A stretch of DNA of 64,000 bases, from assembly GCF_035984415.1 (NCBI RefSeq), contig NZ_CP130720.1:4650001-4714000 (forward strand), given 5' to 3'. The notes under the pieces were generated by a model. The model saw only the letters and a program-made list of their open reading frames with translations. It did not search any database and had not been told where the DNA came from. Made by a program: the position numbers and the translations under genes. This stretch comes from Streptomyces sp. NBC_01296. GTDB taxonomy: Bacteria > Actinomycetota > Actinomycetes > Streptomycetales > Streptomycetaceae. Positions 24,353 to 33,846 of the stretch are shown here, one piece after another (the first letter of the stretch is position 1; every line of letters starts with the position of its first letter).

Positions 24353-24757
24353 TCACGGCAGGTCGACGTACACCTCGGTGGACTTCACCCGCGCGGTGAC
24401 GCTCACCCCGACCGCGATCCCGAGCTCCTCGACCGACTCCCGCGTCACCACGGACACCACCCGGTGCGGGCCCGACTGGATCTCCACCTGGGCCGCCACG
24501 TCGTCGACCCGCACCGCGGTGACGATCCCGACGAAGGAGTTCCGTACGGACGTGGCCGTGCCGTTGCCCGCCTGCGGCTGGGGCTGCGGCACCCCGGCCC
24601 GCTCCTTGGCGAAGGCGGCCAGCGTCACCCCGTCGACGGTGCGCGCCCCGTCGGGCGCTCGGCGGGCGGGCAGGCGCCCGCCGTCGGCCCAGCGGCGCAC
24701 GGTTTCGGCGCTCACGCCCAGCAGGCCCGCAGCCTGCCCGATCGAGTACAACGGCAC
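24353..24757 (-). CDS. HTH-TOBE fusion regulator (putative molybdate sensor)
   Basis: A 134-residue protein. Residues 1-50 are a MerR/excisionase-type winged helix (LYSIGQAAGLLGVSAETVRRWADGGRLPAR). After a Pro/Gln linker, residues about 68-134 are a single Mop/TOBE domain (SVRNSFVGIVTAVRVDDVAAQVEI ... VKSTEVYVDLP). The combination of DNA-binding head and oxyanion-binding tail mirrors the logic of ModE with a different HTH. It is therefore a good candidate for molybdate-responsive control of the surrounding Mo genes. It converges with the pucR-like gene with 4 nt between them. Confidence 0.85.
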   Translation of the reverse strand: MPLYSIGQAAGLLGVSAETVRRWADGGRLPARRAPDGARTVDGVTLAAFAKERAGVPQPQPQAGNGTATSVRNSFVGIVTAVRVDDVAAQVEIQSGPHRVVSVVTRESVEELGIAVGVSVTARVKSTEVYVDLP

Positions 24758-24811
24758 GCCCGCACCCTACCCGCGGCCCGCGGGCCGTGGCCCGCGGACG
24801 GACGGCGGTGC

Positions 24812-25366
24812 TCAGTGAGCGCCGGTCTTGGCCTGCGCGGCGGCGACGTAGCGGACGGTGAAGAGCATCGGGACGACGAACCCGGCGGCCTGGACGAGCG
24901 TGGCGGACGTCGAGTGGCCGTGCCCGGCGTGGGCGAGGGCCGCGAGCGCGCCAGCGGTGACGGTGAAGGCCGCGGTCCAGACGGCGGTGATGACGACGTT
25001 GGTCCGGATGAACGGCCGCAGGCCCCAGACCTCGCGGGGGGTGCTGCGCTTGGCGATGCCCAGGGTGAAGGGCTTGCCCACGAGCAGGGAGACCCCGGCG
25101 ATGAGGGCCAGCGTGGCCGAGGAGAGGGCCGCCGAGTAGGCGTGCACGCCCGAGTGCGGGTCGACGAAGGCGATGACCGTCAGGGCGGCGAAGAAGACCG
25201 CGGAGCCGATCTCGATGATCAGTGCGTCGAAGCCGGCCCCGGCCCGGCGCTGCTGGACGGTCACGGCCACCGCCGCGACGAGACCGGCGAGCGCGGCCCA
25301 CTGCCACTGGCCGGACGGAAGCACCGCGAAGACGATCCACGGGAGGAAGGTGCGTACGTACGACAT
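24812..25366 (-). CDS. Multi-pass membrane protein, PadR-linked
   Basis: A 184-residue protein starting MSYVRTFLPWIVFAVLPSGQ with GGGGTTTCC before the ATG at 25366. Five or six hydrophobic helices can be drawn, with polar loops containing QQRRAGAGFD and KRSTPREVWGLRPF and a His-rich loop HAGHGHS. No named family is recognised with certainty; transporters and septation-like proteins have a comparable outline. It diverges from the PadR-type regulator gene, and two copies of the putative operator lie between the genes, so PadR control is likely. Confidence 0.75.
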   Translation of the reverse strand: MSYVRTFLPWIVFAVLPSGQWQWAALAGLVAAVAVTVQQRRAGAGFDALIIEIGSAVFFAALTVIAFVDPHSGVHAYSAALSSATLALIAGVSLLVGKPFTLGIAKRSTPREVWGLRPFIRTNVVITAVWTAAFTVTAGALAALAHAGHGHSTSATLVQAAGFVVPMLFTVRYVAAAQAKTGAH

Positions 25367-25394
25367 CGGAAACCCCCGGCTGATATTCCTGTTC

Positions 25395-25433
25395 TGACAT
25401 GTCGAAAGTAGAGGTTCCAATAGTGACATGTCA
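25395..25433. promoter_or_regulatory. Twin TGACATGTCA operators of the PadR-type regulator
   Basis: TGACATGTCG (25395-25404) and the perfect palindrome TGACATGTCA (25424-25433) are 29 bp apart in the divergent promoter region. Start-to-start spacing is close to three helical turns, as expected for cooperative dimer binding. Confidence 0.65.
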
Positions 25434-25457
25434 AGAGTGGAAGGTAAGATGAGGGGC

Positions 25458-25970
25458 ATGAGCCTTCGACATGCCCTTCTCGGACTCCTGTCAGAGCGCC
25501 CGGCCAGCGGATACGACCTGCTCAAGCGCTTCGAAACCTCGCTGGCCAACGTCTGGCCCGCCACCCAGAGCCAGATGTACACAGAGCTGTCCAAGCTCGC
25601 CGACGCCGGGATGATCAGCGTCTCGGCGGAAGGTCCACGCGGGCGCAAGGAGTACACCCTCACCGACGCGGGACTGGCCGAACTGCGTCACTGGCTGACC
25701 GAGACCAAGCCCCAGCGCAACACCCGCAGCGACATCCTGCTGAGGGTCTTCTTCCTCGGGGTGCTCACGCCCGAGCAGGCGCGGGGCTACCTCACCGAGC
25801 TGATGGAGCTGTCCGAGCGGGAGCACGAGGCCCTGCGCCGGCTGGACGAGTCCATCGACTGGGGCGACGACCCCCTCTCGGTCCACGGCAGGATCGCCCT
25901 GGAGTACGGCCTGCGCTTCAACGCCATGCGCCGCGAGTGGGCCGGGTGGGCGGCCGCCCAGATCCGGTAG
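25458..25970 (+). CDS. PadR-family transcriptional repressor
   Basis: The ATG at 25458 (MSLRHALLGLLSERPASGYD) is preferred over an in-frame ATG at 25428 that lies inside the operator palindrome. The protein has 170 residues. The PadR winged helix (residues 1-85) shows the Tyr19 and SQMYTELSKLADAGMI signatures; the C-terminal half is a helical dimerisation arm (LTPEQARGYLTELMELSERE). PadR proteins repress adjacent membrane-protein or efflux genes and respond to small ligands. Confidence 0.9.
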   Translation: MSLRHALLGLLSERPASGYDLLKRFETSLANVWPATQSQMYTELSKLADAGMISVSAEGPRGRKEYTLTDAGLAELRHWLTETKPQRNTRSDILLRVFFLGVLTPEQARGYLTELMELSEREHEALRRLDESIDWGDDPLSVHGRIALEYGLRFNAMRREWAGWAAAQIR

Positions 25971-26028
25971 CGACGATGCGCGCAAGGGTCCACGAGCCGG
26001 TCCCGTGCGACCGCGTGGCGAAGCACTG

Positions 26029-26856
26029 CTAGAAGGGCCGGAGCATGTGCGTCATCGGCGACTGCGACGGCTCCAGGCCCGGCAGCAGCCAGGGCTGGAA
26101 GGGGGCCAGTACCGCGAGGACGAGGAAGGCGATCCCGATGGCGGCCGAGAAGACGGGGCCCAGTCGCCACAGCTTCTCCACGAAGATCACCAGAGCCACC
26201 GCGGCCATGGCCAGGACGTTCATGACGCCGAGCGGGACGAGGACGATCATCAGTCCCCAGCAGCATCCGACGCAGTACGCCCCGTGGTGGGCCCCGACCC
26301 GCAGGTCGCGGGCCATGGGCCGGAAGCCGGCGTAGCGCACGAGCTGGCCCATGGGGCTGCGGCAGTGCCGCAGGCAGAGGTTCTTCAGCGGGCTGAACTG
26401 GTACAGCCCGGCGATGAGGAAGGCTCCTGCCCCGATCCACCGCCCGGCGCCGGGGTGGTCGTCCACCAGGGCCCCGGTCGCGGCGAGGAGCCCGTAGGCG
26501 ATCAGGCCGAAGGCCGTCCAGGACAGGAGGTAGCCGGCCACGAACTGGGCGGTACGGGCCGCGCGGACGGCTCCGGCCGACTGGCGGCCGATGGCCCGGG
26601 CCCAGGTGATCGCCACCGGGGCCACGGACGGGAACATCATGGCGATCATCATGACCAGCCACAGCAGCAGGAACAGCGGGATGCCCATGCCCATGGTCCC
26701 CGGCTCGACCCCCATGTCACGGGCCTGGTCGACGACCAGCACCCAGGCGAGCAGGGCGATCGATCCCATCACGGACCAGGCGAGCGCCAGCTGCCGGGCC
26801 GACAGCAGGTTTGCCGGACGCAGAGGTGGTGACAGGGCATTCCGGTCGAGCCGCAC
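26029..26856 (-). CDS. DUF2182 integral membrane protein
   Basis: A 275-residue, GTG-started membrane protein with about seven hydrophobic helices. It shows the family's features: the Met-rich MMIAMMFPSVAPV near residue 70, FQ/YQFSPLKNLCLRHCRSP near 155 and the Cys/Gly-rich helix YCVGCCWGLMIVLVPLGVMN. The conserved Met, Cys and His residues suggest metal binding, and the family is described as a predicted metal-binding membrane protein. It is divergent from the DUF1326 gene, a pairing I have seen in other bacteria. Confidence 0.85.
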   Translation of the reverse strand: MRLDRNALSPPLRPANLLSARQLALAWSVMGSIALLAWVLVVDQARDMGVEPGTMGMGIPLFLLLWLVMMIAMMFPSVAPVAITWARAIGRQSAGAVRAARTAQFVAGYLLSWTAFGLIAYGLLAATGALVDDHPGAGRWIGAGAFLIAGLYQFSPLKNLCLRHCRSPMGQLVRYAGFRPMARDLRVGAHHGAYCVGCCWGLMIVLVPLGVMNVLAMAAVALVIFVEKLWRLGPVFSAAIGIAFLVLAVLAPFQPWLLPGLEPSQSPMTHMLRPF

Positions 26857-27039
26857 GCTTCCAGCACATCACGGCGGGCGTGTGCGTGCGCGGGCGGAAC
26901 CGGGCCCCGCCGGGCGGCCGCGGCGGGGGGATAATCGACGTGGAGACCTGTACGACCCGGACGTGGGCCGGTGATGTCTTCCGGGGGCCTCGCCGTCCTC
27001 CCGAGACGACGTCCGGGGCGGTCACGAGGAGGCAGGGAG

Positions 27040-27693
27040 ATGTCCGAGACGACGGCGACCGTTCCGAGGTGGCACGCGGCGGGCGACTGGTTCGACACCT
27101 GCAAGTGCAATGTGCCGTGCCCCTGCTCGTTCGCGGAGCTGCCCACCTACGGCGATTGCGACGGCATCCTCGCGTGGCACATCCGCGAGGGACGGTACGG
27201 GGACGTGTCGCTGGACGGCCTCAACGTGCTGATGCTGGGCTCCTTCGTCGGCAACATATGGGCTGAGCACTCCGACACGTACGCAGCGGTCTTCGTCGAC
27301 GAGCGCGCCGACGAGGCGCAGCGCGAGGCACTCCAGATGATCTTCGGAGGTCAGGCGGGCAGCTGGCCGGCGGAGATGGTGAGCATGATGGGCGCGGAAA
27401 TGCGCGGCATGGAGTTCGCCCCCATCGAGGTGGAGGTCGCCGACGACCTCTCGAGCTGGCGGGCCGTGGTTCCCGGCCGGGTGGAGGCGAGCGCGCAGGC
27501 ACTCACCGGACCCAACACTCCGGAGGGCGCCCGCGTGCAGTCGACCAACCTGCCGGGCGCCGAGACCGGACCGGGCCAGGTCGCGACCTGGGGCCGCTCG
27601 ACAGCGGACAGCGCCGATGCCTATGGCTTCCAATGGAGCAGGGACGGCCAGTCGAGCAAACACATCACCTTCGACTGGACCGGGCCCGACTAG
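27040..27693 (+). CDS. DUF1326 protein
   Basis: The ATG at 27040 lies after a GAGGAGG-rich segment, giving 217 residues. The family hallmark is the Cys-rich N terminus WFDTCKCNVPCPCSFAELPTYGDC (Cys at about 20, 22, 26, 28 and 37), followed by alternating beta strands. The cysteine spacing suggests a bound metal or a redox centre. The function is unknown. The gene is divergent from the DUF2182 membrane protein, likely its functional partner. Confidence 0.85.
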   Translation: MSETTATVPRWHAAGDWFDTCKCNVPCPCSFAELPTYGDCDGILAWHIREGRYGDVSLDGLNVLMLGSFVGNIWAEHSDTYAAVFVDERADEAQREALQMIFGGQAGSWPAEMVSMMGAEMRGMEFAPIEVEVADDLSSWRAVVPGRVEASAQALTGPNTPEGARVQSTNLPGAETGPGQVATWGRSTADSADAYGFQWSRDGQSSKHITFDWTGPD

Positions 27694-27738
27694 CCGGTGT
27701 GCGCACCACGGACGCAACCAGAACTGCAACTACAGGCC

Positions 27739-28161
27739 CTACTTGTCGCCCTCTGGGCCGTACCACTGGAGGGGCTGCCCGGTGACGGCGGCGATGCATT
27801 CGAAGTCGTGGTCGCGGTGGAGGAGGGTGAGGCCTTGGAGCTCCGCTGTTGCGGCGACCACGAGATCCACTGCGCCCGCACCGCGGTGCTTTCCCTGTTT
27901 GGTGAGCGCCTCCTGAACCTGCCAGGCACGGTCGTAGGCACGGTCATCGACCGGCACCCAGCCGAAGATCAACCGGATGTCCTCGATCCCGCGTGCCCGG
28001 TCAGCGGCAGACCGGGCGCTGTAGAAGAATTCCAGCTCCGTGATCGGGCACGTGGCGATGAGTCCGGCGGCTGCCGCCTGGTCCCAGCCGTATTGCTCCG
28101 CGTCCCCCCGCAGGAACCGTGCCAGGGCGCTGGTGTCGATCAGGAACTGTGCCGCGTTCAC
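27739..28161 (-). CDS. VapC-type PIN-domain toxin
   Basis: The GTG at 28161 overlaps the antitoxin stop (GTGA), giving 140 residues. PIN-domain acidic residues are visible: FLIDTSALARFL (Asp9), TELEFFY (Glu), AGAVDLVVAATA (Asp) and the final HRDHDFE. VapC toxins cleave tRNA or rRNA when released from their antitoxin. The pair lies beside a decayed helicase gene and downstream of a tRNA-Ser, so it may be horizontally acquired. Confidence 0.9.
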   Translation of the reverse strand: MNAAQFLIDTSALARFLRGDAEQYGWDQAAAAGLIATCPITELEFFYSARSAADRARGIEDIRLIFGWVPVDDRAYDRAWQVQEALTKQGKHRGAGAVDLVVAATAELQGLTLLHRDHDFECIAAVTGQPLQWYGPEGDK

Positions 28162-28373
28162 CGCCGGTAGTTCCTCTTGTCCTCGAACAGCTCCAGGTCG
28201 AAGGCACCCTGATCGGCGGTGGCCCGGAGCCGGGTGAGGGCCAGCGCTCGTCGCCGGTTCTCCAGCACTTCGCGCAGCGCCGTGTTGACCGTTTCCTTCT
28301 TGGTGCTGGTCCCCAGGGCCTTTGCCACATCGGCGACCAACTCGTCGTCCAGGTCGATGACGGTCCGGCTCAT
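28158..28373 (-). CDS. VapB-type antitoxin
   Basis: A 71-residue protein with an N-terminal ribbon-helix-helix (MSRTVIDLDDELVADVAKAL ... KKETVNTALREVLEN) and a C-terminal toxin-binding tail with FDLELFEDKRNYRR. The ATG at 28373 follows an AGGAGG site. It would neutralise the PIN toxin encoded immediately downstream and repress the pair's promoter in the 84-bp upstream gap. Confidence 0.9.
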   Translation of the reverse strand: MSRTVIDLDDELVADVAKALGTSTKKETVNTALREVLENRRRALALTRLRATADQGAFDLELFEDKRNYRR

Positions 28374-28446
28374 GTGCACCTCCTGATATCAATGATGGAG
28401 CAAAGTATATCTCGCCCTGTGGGTCGGGGTGCTGGGCGATCTCGTC

Positions 28447-29363
28447 CTACGAGGGCATGACGTTGTGGATGCGGGAGAGGGTGAAGACGCGCTCGTCGTT
28501 CCGCAGGTGGCACCAGGCGTCCGGGTAGGGCGGGTCGAGTTCGAGGCGACTGAGGGTGCGTACGGTGCGGTTGCCGGAGGTGGCGACGTATTCGACAGTG
28601 ATGGCTGTCCCGGTGTCGATGGCATGGGCGAGTTGGCGGATGTCGGTGTAGGACAGTCGCTTCGCGTACCCGGCGACGATTTCCTCGGTGTCGGTGCCGA
28701 AAGGGACCCCGCTGCCGTAAGGGTCGGGTTCAGGGGTGGTCGGTGGGGCGGATAGCAGCCGGGTGGCCAGGGCGTTCGGGTCGACGGTCGCCGGAGTCTT
28801 CGCGGCATGGCGGACTGCGCTGCGGCGATCGGCGCCCGTGCCGGACCTCCGGGGGGTTGGTACGGCAGCGGCCCTCTGCGGTCGGGTCTTCTCGATGCGT
28901 ACGGTTCCGTCTGCGGTCTCGGCTACGGGGGCATAGCCCTCGGCGCGGAGCGCGGCAAGGGTTGCGTCGATCGGGCTTCGGCTGACCAGCACCGTGGGTG
29001 CGAGTTGCCGCAGGCCGAGCTTGCCGAGCTTGCGGTGGGCGGCAAGCTCGGTGAGGAGCGCCGGCTCCTCACCGTGGATGACGCAGGCGGCGGGGGCGAT
29101 GCGCACGCGGCCGTGGCCGCGGGCGGTGTCGGCGATGAGATAGGACAAGGGCTGGGGCAGCGGCCCGGAAGCGACGGCGGCCAGGTCGGCTGTGAGGCCG
29201 TCCGGCGAGTGCCCGGCGTCCAGTGCCCGACGAACGCTTCCTGCACTGAAGCCGTGCGCGGTTCCGGAGAGGACGCCGCGTCCTTCCGTGCGGCGAGTAC
29301 GCGCGCCAGGTGCCGAGGGTCGAGACGGCCCAGCCAGGCTGCCAGCGTTGATCGGGACTTCAT
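28447..29363 (-). pseudogene. Internally deleted, frameshifted helicase-associated (XPB-like) gene
   Basis: The start of the family is recognisable in one frame from the ATG at 29363 (MKSRSTLAAWLGRLDPRHLA, RVLAARKDAASSPEPRT). Near 29254 the similarity switches frame and continues with FSAGSVRRALDAGHSPDGLT, then LAPTVLVSRSPIDATLAALR and a WYL-like end (LELDPPYPDAWCHLRNDERV) to the stop at 28447. Intact actinobacterial relatives are several hundred residues longer between these parts. The centre is therefore deleted and the reading frame is broken. An open frame of 372 codons remains but its first 115 codons do not resemble the family. Confidence 0.7.
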
Positions 29364-29572
29364 GCGGGCACCTCGCCGGACCAGGCCGGAGCAAACACCG
29401 AATCCACTCCGGTGCGAGCTCAAGCATGGTGCCTTCGTCGGGGTCGCGGGTGCAGAACGGGAGGGGTTCCCCCTGGACGCAGGCTCTCTCGCGGGCGGTG
29501 GCACCACGGGTTCGCCTCAATGTGATGGATCGAGGCGACATAAACGCAACCCGAAATGCAACCACGGAACGA

Positions 29573-29607
29573 CGAAGGACCCGGCCGCTGTGCGGTCGGG
29601 TCCTTCG
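29573..29607 (-). terminator. Terminator after tRNA-Ser(GGA)
   Basis: The perfect arms CGAAGGACCCG and CGGGTCCTTCG lie 21 nt past the tRNA 3' end in its direction of transcription. Confidence 0.75.
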
Positions 29608-29627
29608 TTTGCCCTGGCGGGCGAGTG

Positions 29628-29712
29628 CGGAGGATACGAGATTCGAACTCGTGAGGGGTTGCCCCCAACACGCTTTCCAAGCGTGCGCCCTAGGCCACTA
29701 GGCGAATCCTCC
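29628..29712 (-). tRNA. tRNA-Ser (anticodon GGA)
   Basis: An 85-nt class II tRNA with acceptor GGAGGAT paired to ATCCTCC, the anticodon stem CACGC/GCGTG with loop TTGGAAA, a variable arm built on TTGGGGGCAACCCC, and the T-arm GAGTTCGAATCTC. It reads UCC and UCU. Its 3' end faces the accessory stretch with VapBC and the broken helicase gene. Confidence 0.95.
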
Positions 29713-29845
29713 GCGGCAAACAATACAAGACGTTGAGGGGTGCTCGCGAACGTGATCGTCTGCCGGGGATCCGGGCGGGGAGCCGGTCGGGATCCGGAGC
29801 GGGGACGGGTCGAATCCGGGGGCTTTCATCCGCTAGGGTGGGGCC

Positions 29846-29938
29846 CAGCCCCTCACGTGGCGCTATCTCACCCAACTCCCCCAGGGCCGGAAGGCAGCAA
29901 GGGTAAGTGGGCTCTGGCGGGTGCGTGGGGGGCGCTTT
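29846..29938 (+). ncRNA. ffs: Signal recognition particle RNA (small bacterial type)
   Basis: The conserved SRP domain IV is present: the CCAGGGCCGGAAGGCAGCAA apical loop and its asymmetric internal loop. The closing helix pairs GCCCCTCACG (29848-29857) with CGTGGGGGGC (29924-29933). A TAGGGT -10 box at 29834-29839 sets the 5' end near 29846. The RNA partners Ffh for membrane targeting. Location directly before dnaX is a conserved arrangement. The ends are accurate to a few bases. Confidence 0.9.
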
Positions 29939-30008
29939 GCGTTCCGGGACGGTCGGCAGGACCGTCGGCGGGGCGTCTTTGTCGGTGGGCCCGGATAACC
30001 TCGTAGAC

Positions 30009-32243
30009 GTGTCGTCCCTTGCGCTGTACCGCCGCTACCGCCCCGAGTCGTTCGCCGAGGTCATCGGGCAGGAGCATGTCACTGTCCCCCTGATGCAGGC
30101 CCTGCGGAACAACCGGGTCAATCACGCGTACCTGTTCAGCGGGCCCCGAGGCTGTGGCAAGACCACCAGCGCGCGGATCCTGGCGCGGTGCCTGAACTGT
30201 GAGCAGGGTCCCACTCCCGAGCCCTGCGGCGCATGCCAGTCCTGCCAGGACCTGGCGCGCAACGGACCGGGGTCGATCGACGTCATCGAGATCGACGCCG
30301 CCTCGCACGGTGGTGTGGACGACGCCCGTGACCTGCGGGAGAAGGCCTTCTTCGGGCCCGCCTCCAGCCGCTACAAGATCTACATCATCGACGAGGCCCA
30401 CATGGTCACCTCGGCGGGCTTCAACGCCCTGCTGAAGGTGGTCGAGGAGCCGCCGGAGCACCTCAAGTTCATTTTTGCCACCACCGAGCCGGAGAAGGTG
30501 ATCGGGACCATCCGGTCCCGTACGCACCACTATCCGTTCCGGCTCGTGCCGCCCGGCACGCTGCGGGACTACCTCGGCGAGGTCTGCGGGCGCGAGGGGG
30601 CCAAGGTCGAGGACGGCGTGCTGCCGCTCGTCGTGCGGGCCGGCGCAGGCTCCGTGCGTGACTCGATGTCCGTCATGGACCAGCTGCTCGCCGGCGCCGC
30701 CGACGACGGTGTGACGTACGCCATGGCCACCTCCCTGCTCGGGTACACCGACGGGTCGCTGCTCGACTCCGTCGTCGACGCCTTCGCCGCCGGGGACGGG
30801 GCGGCCGCCTTCGAGGTCGTCGACCGGGTGGTCGAGGGCGGCAACGACCCGCGCCGCTTCGTCGCCGACCTGCTGGAGCGGCTGCGTGACCTGGTGATCC
30901 TGGCCGCCGTGCCCGACGCCGGGGAGAAGGGGCTCATCGACGCCCCCGCCGATGTCGTCGAGCGGATGCAGGCCCAGGCGTCCGTGTTCGGGGCCGCCGA
31001 GCTCAGCCGCGCCGCCGACCTGGTCAACACCGGGCTCACCGAGATGCGCGGCGCGACCTCGCCGCGGCTCCAGCTCGAGCTGATCTGCGCCCGGGTGCTG
31101 CTGCCCGCCGCCTTCGACGACGAGCGGTCGTTCCAGGCCAGGCTCGACCGGCTGGAGCGCAGCGGGTTCACCCCCGGCGCCGCCGGGATGCCCGGTATGG
31201 CCGCCGCCCCGGCGGGCAGCCCCGCCATGGGGTACGTGCCCGGGCCCGAGGCGCATGCCATGGCCCCCGCCGGGCCCGGCGGGGGCGTCGCCGCCGCGCG
31301 GGCCGCCGCTGCCGGCGTACGGGCCCCCGAGCCGGAGGCCCCGGCCGCGCCGGCCCCGGCTCCGGTCCAGGCTCCGGCCCCTGCCGCGGTGCAGCCTCCG
31401 GCTCCGGCTCCCGCTCCTGCGCAGGCCCCCGCCGCTTCGGCCCCCGCGCCCGGTGCCTGGCCCGGGGCCGCGCAGCCCGGTGGCGGTGCCCCCGGCGCCT
31501 GGCCCGGAGCCGCCGCTGCCGCCCCGGCTCCGGCCGCCTCCGCCCCCGCCGCCGGTGCCTGGCCCAGTGCCGCCGCGCCCGGCTCGGGCCAGCCCGCGGC
31601 CGCCGCCCCGGCCCCGGCTGCGACTCCGGCCGCCTCCGCGCCCACTCCCGCTCCGGCCGCCGCCCCGTCGCCCGGCATGGCCGCCGGCGCCGGGCAGATC
31701 CAGGCCATGTGGCCCGGCATCCTCGAGGCCGTCAAGAACCGCCGCCGCTTCACCTGGATCCTGCTCAGCCAGAACGCCCAGGTCACCGGCTTCGACGGGA
31801 CGACCCTGCAGCTCGGCTTCCCCAACGTCGGAGCCCGCGACAACTTCGCGAGCAGCGGCAGCGAGGACGTGCTCAAGGCCGTCCTGGCCGAGCAGTTCCA
31901 GGTCAACTGGAAGATCGACGCCGTGCTGGGAGGGGGAGGCGGCCAGCCGGCTCCGTCCTCGTACTCCGCCCCGGCCGCGCCCGCCTACAGCCCGCCGGCG
32001 GCCGCCCCCGCCCCGACGCAGCAGGCTCCCGCCCCGCAGCAGCCGTACCAGCCGCCGCAGCAGCCCCAGCAGGGCGGTTCCGCGCCGCAGCCTCCCGTAC
32101 GGCAGGCGCCCCAGCCGGTCGCGCCCGAGGACGACGTGCCGGAGGAGGACGATCCCGACCTCGTCGAGAGCGCCCTGACCGGACACGACCTCATCGTGCG
32201 CGAGCTCGGAGCCACCGTCATAGAGGAATACACGAACGAGTAG
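30009..32243 (+). CDS. dnaX: DNA polymerase III subunits gamma and tau
   Basis: The clamp-loader ATPase of the replicase, 744 residues from the GTG at 30009. Domain I carries Walker A GPRGCGKTT (about 44-52), the zinc cysteines CLNCEQGPTPEPCGACQSC (about 62-80), Walker B YIIDEAH and the arginine-finger region TIRSRTHHYPF. Residues about 395-570 are a long Ala/Pro linker, followed by the tau-type domain (QAMWPGILEAVKNRRRFTWI). A TAACCT box (29996-30001) sits exactly 7 nt before the start, so the transcript appears leaderless. No frameshift signal was noted. Confidence 0.95.
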   Translation: MSSLALYRRYRPESFAEVIGQEHVTVPLMQALRNNRVNHAYLFSGPRGCGKTTSARILARCLNCEQGPTPEPCGACQSCQDLARNGPGSIDVIEIDAASHGGVDDARDLREKAFFGPASSRYKIYIIDEAHMVTSAGFNALLKVVEEPPEHLKFIFATTEPEKVIGTIRSRTHHYPFRLVPPGTLRDYLGEVCGREGAKVEDGVLPLVVRAGAGSVRDSMSVMDQLLAGAADDGVTYAMATSLLGYTDGSLLDSVVDAFAAGDGAAAFEVVDRVVEGGNDPRRFVADLLERLRDLVILAAVPDAGEKGLIDAPADVVERMQAQASVFGAAELSRAADLVNTGLTEMRGATSPRLQLELICARVLLPAAFDDERSFQARLDRLERSGFTPGAAGMPGMAAAPAGSPAMGYVPGPEAHAMAPAGPGGGVAAARAAAAGVRAPEPEAPAAPAPAPVQAPAPAAVQPPAPAPAPAQAPAASAPAPGAWPGAAQPGGGAPGAWPGAAAAAPAPAASAPAAGAWPSAAAPGSGQPAAAAPAPAATPAASAPTPAPAAAPSPGMAAGAGQIQAMWPGILEAVKNRRRFTWILLSQNAQVTGFDGTTLQLGFPNVGARDNFASSGSEDVLKAVLAEQFQVNWKIDAVLGGGGGQPAPSSYSAPAAPAYSPPAAAPAPTQQAPAPQQPYQPPQQPQQGGSAPQPPVRQAPQPVAPEDDVPEEDDPDLVESALTGHDLIVRELGATVIEEYTNE

Positions 32244-32303
32244 GGCCGTCTCATTGGGTGGCCGCACGAAAGACATCCCGCCACGCGGGCTAGGCTGCAG
32301 GGC

Positions 32304-33557
<1,254 letters not shown>

Positions 33558-33575
33558 CCAGCGGGGCAGTCGCGA

Positions 33576-33614
33576 CGCGGGCCCGGTGCGCACCTCGGTG
33601 CGCCCGGGCCCGCG
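33576..33614 (+). terminator. Terminator after purD
   Basis: An 11-bp outer stem CGCGGGCCCGG/CCGGGCCCGCG is stacked on a 7-bp inner stem GCGCACC/GGTGCGC, 19 nt past the stop codon. Confidence 0.75.
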
Positions 33615-33846
33615 CGCGTGTTCGCGTGCGAGTGCATCCGGCCGCGTTCGAACGCATCCACCTTTGCCCAAAGCCATTCCATCGGGTGATGGTCGCCCGG
33701 TCCGGCTGACTGCCGAACGGTCCCCAACTAGGGTGCGATGCCAAGCATTCCGGCACTTGGCCCACCGGCATTGCGATGTCAGTGGCGGGTGTCACAGTGG
33801 GGGAGTGAGCGAAACCGCCGCAGGGCAGAGGGGGTGAGGTCCGGCC

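Noticed and set aside
29512..29540. TCGCCTC...GAGGCGA inverted repeat near tRNA-Ser(GGA) as an attachment site
   Set aside because: It does not match the tRNA 3' end and has only 7-bp arms, so it does not support an att site.
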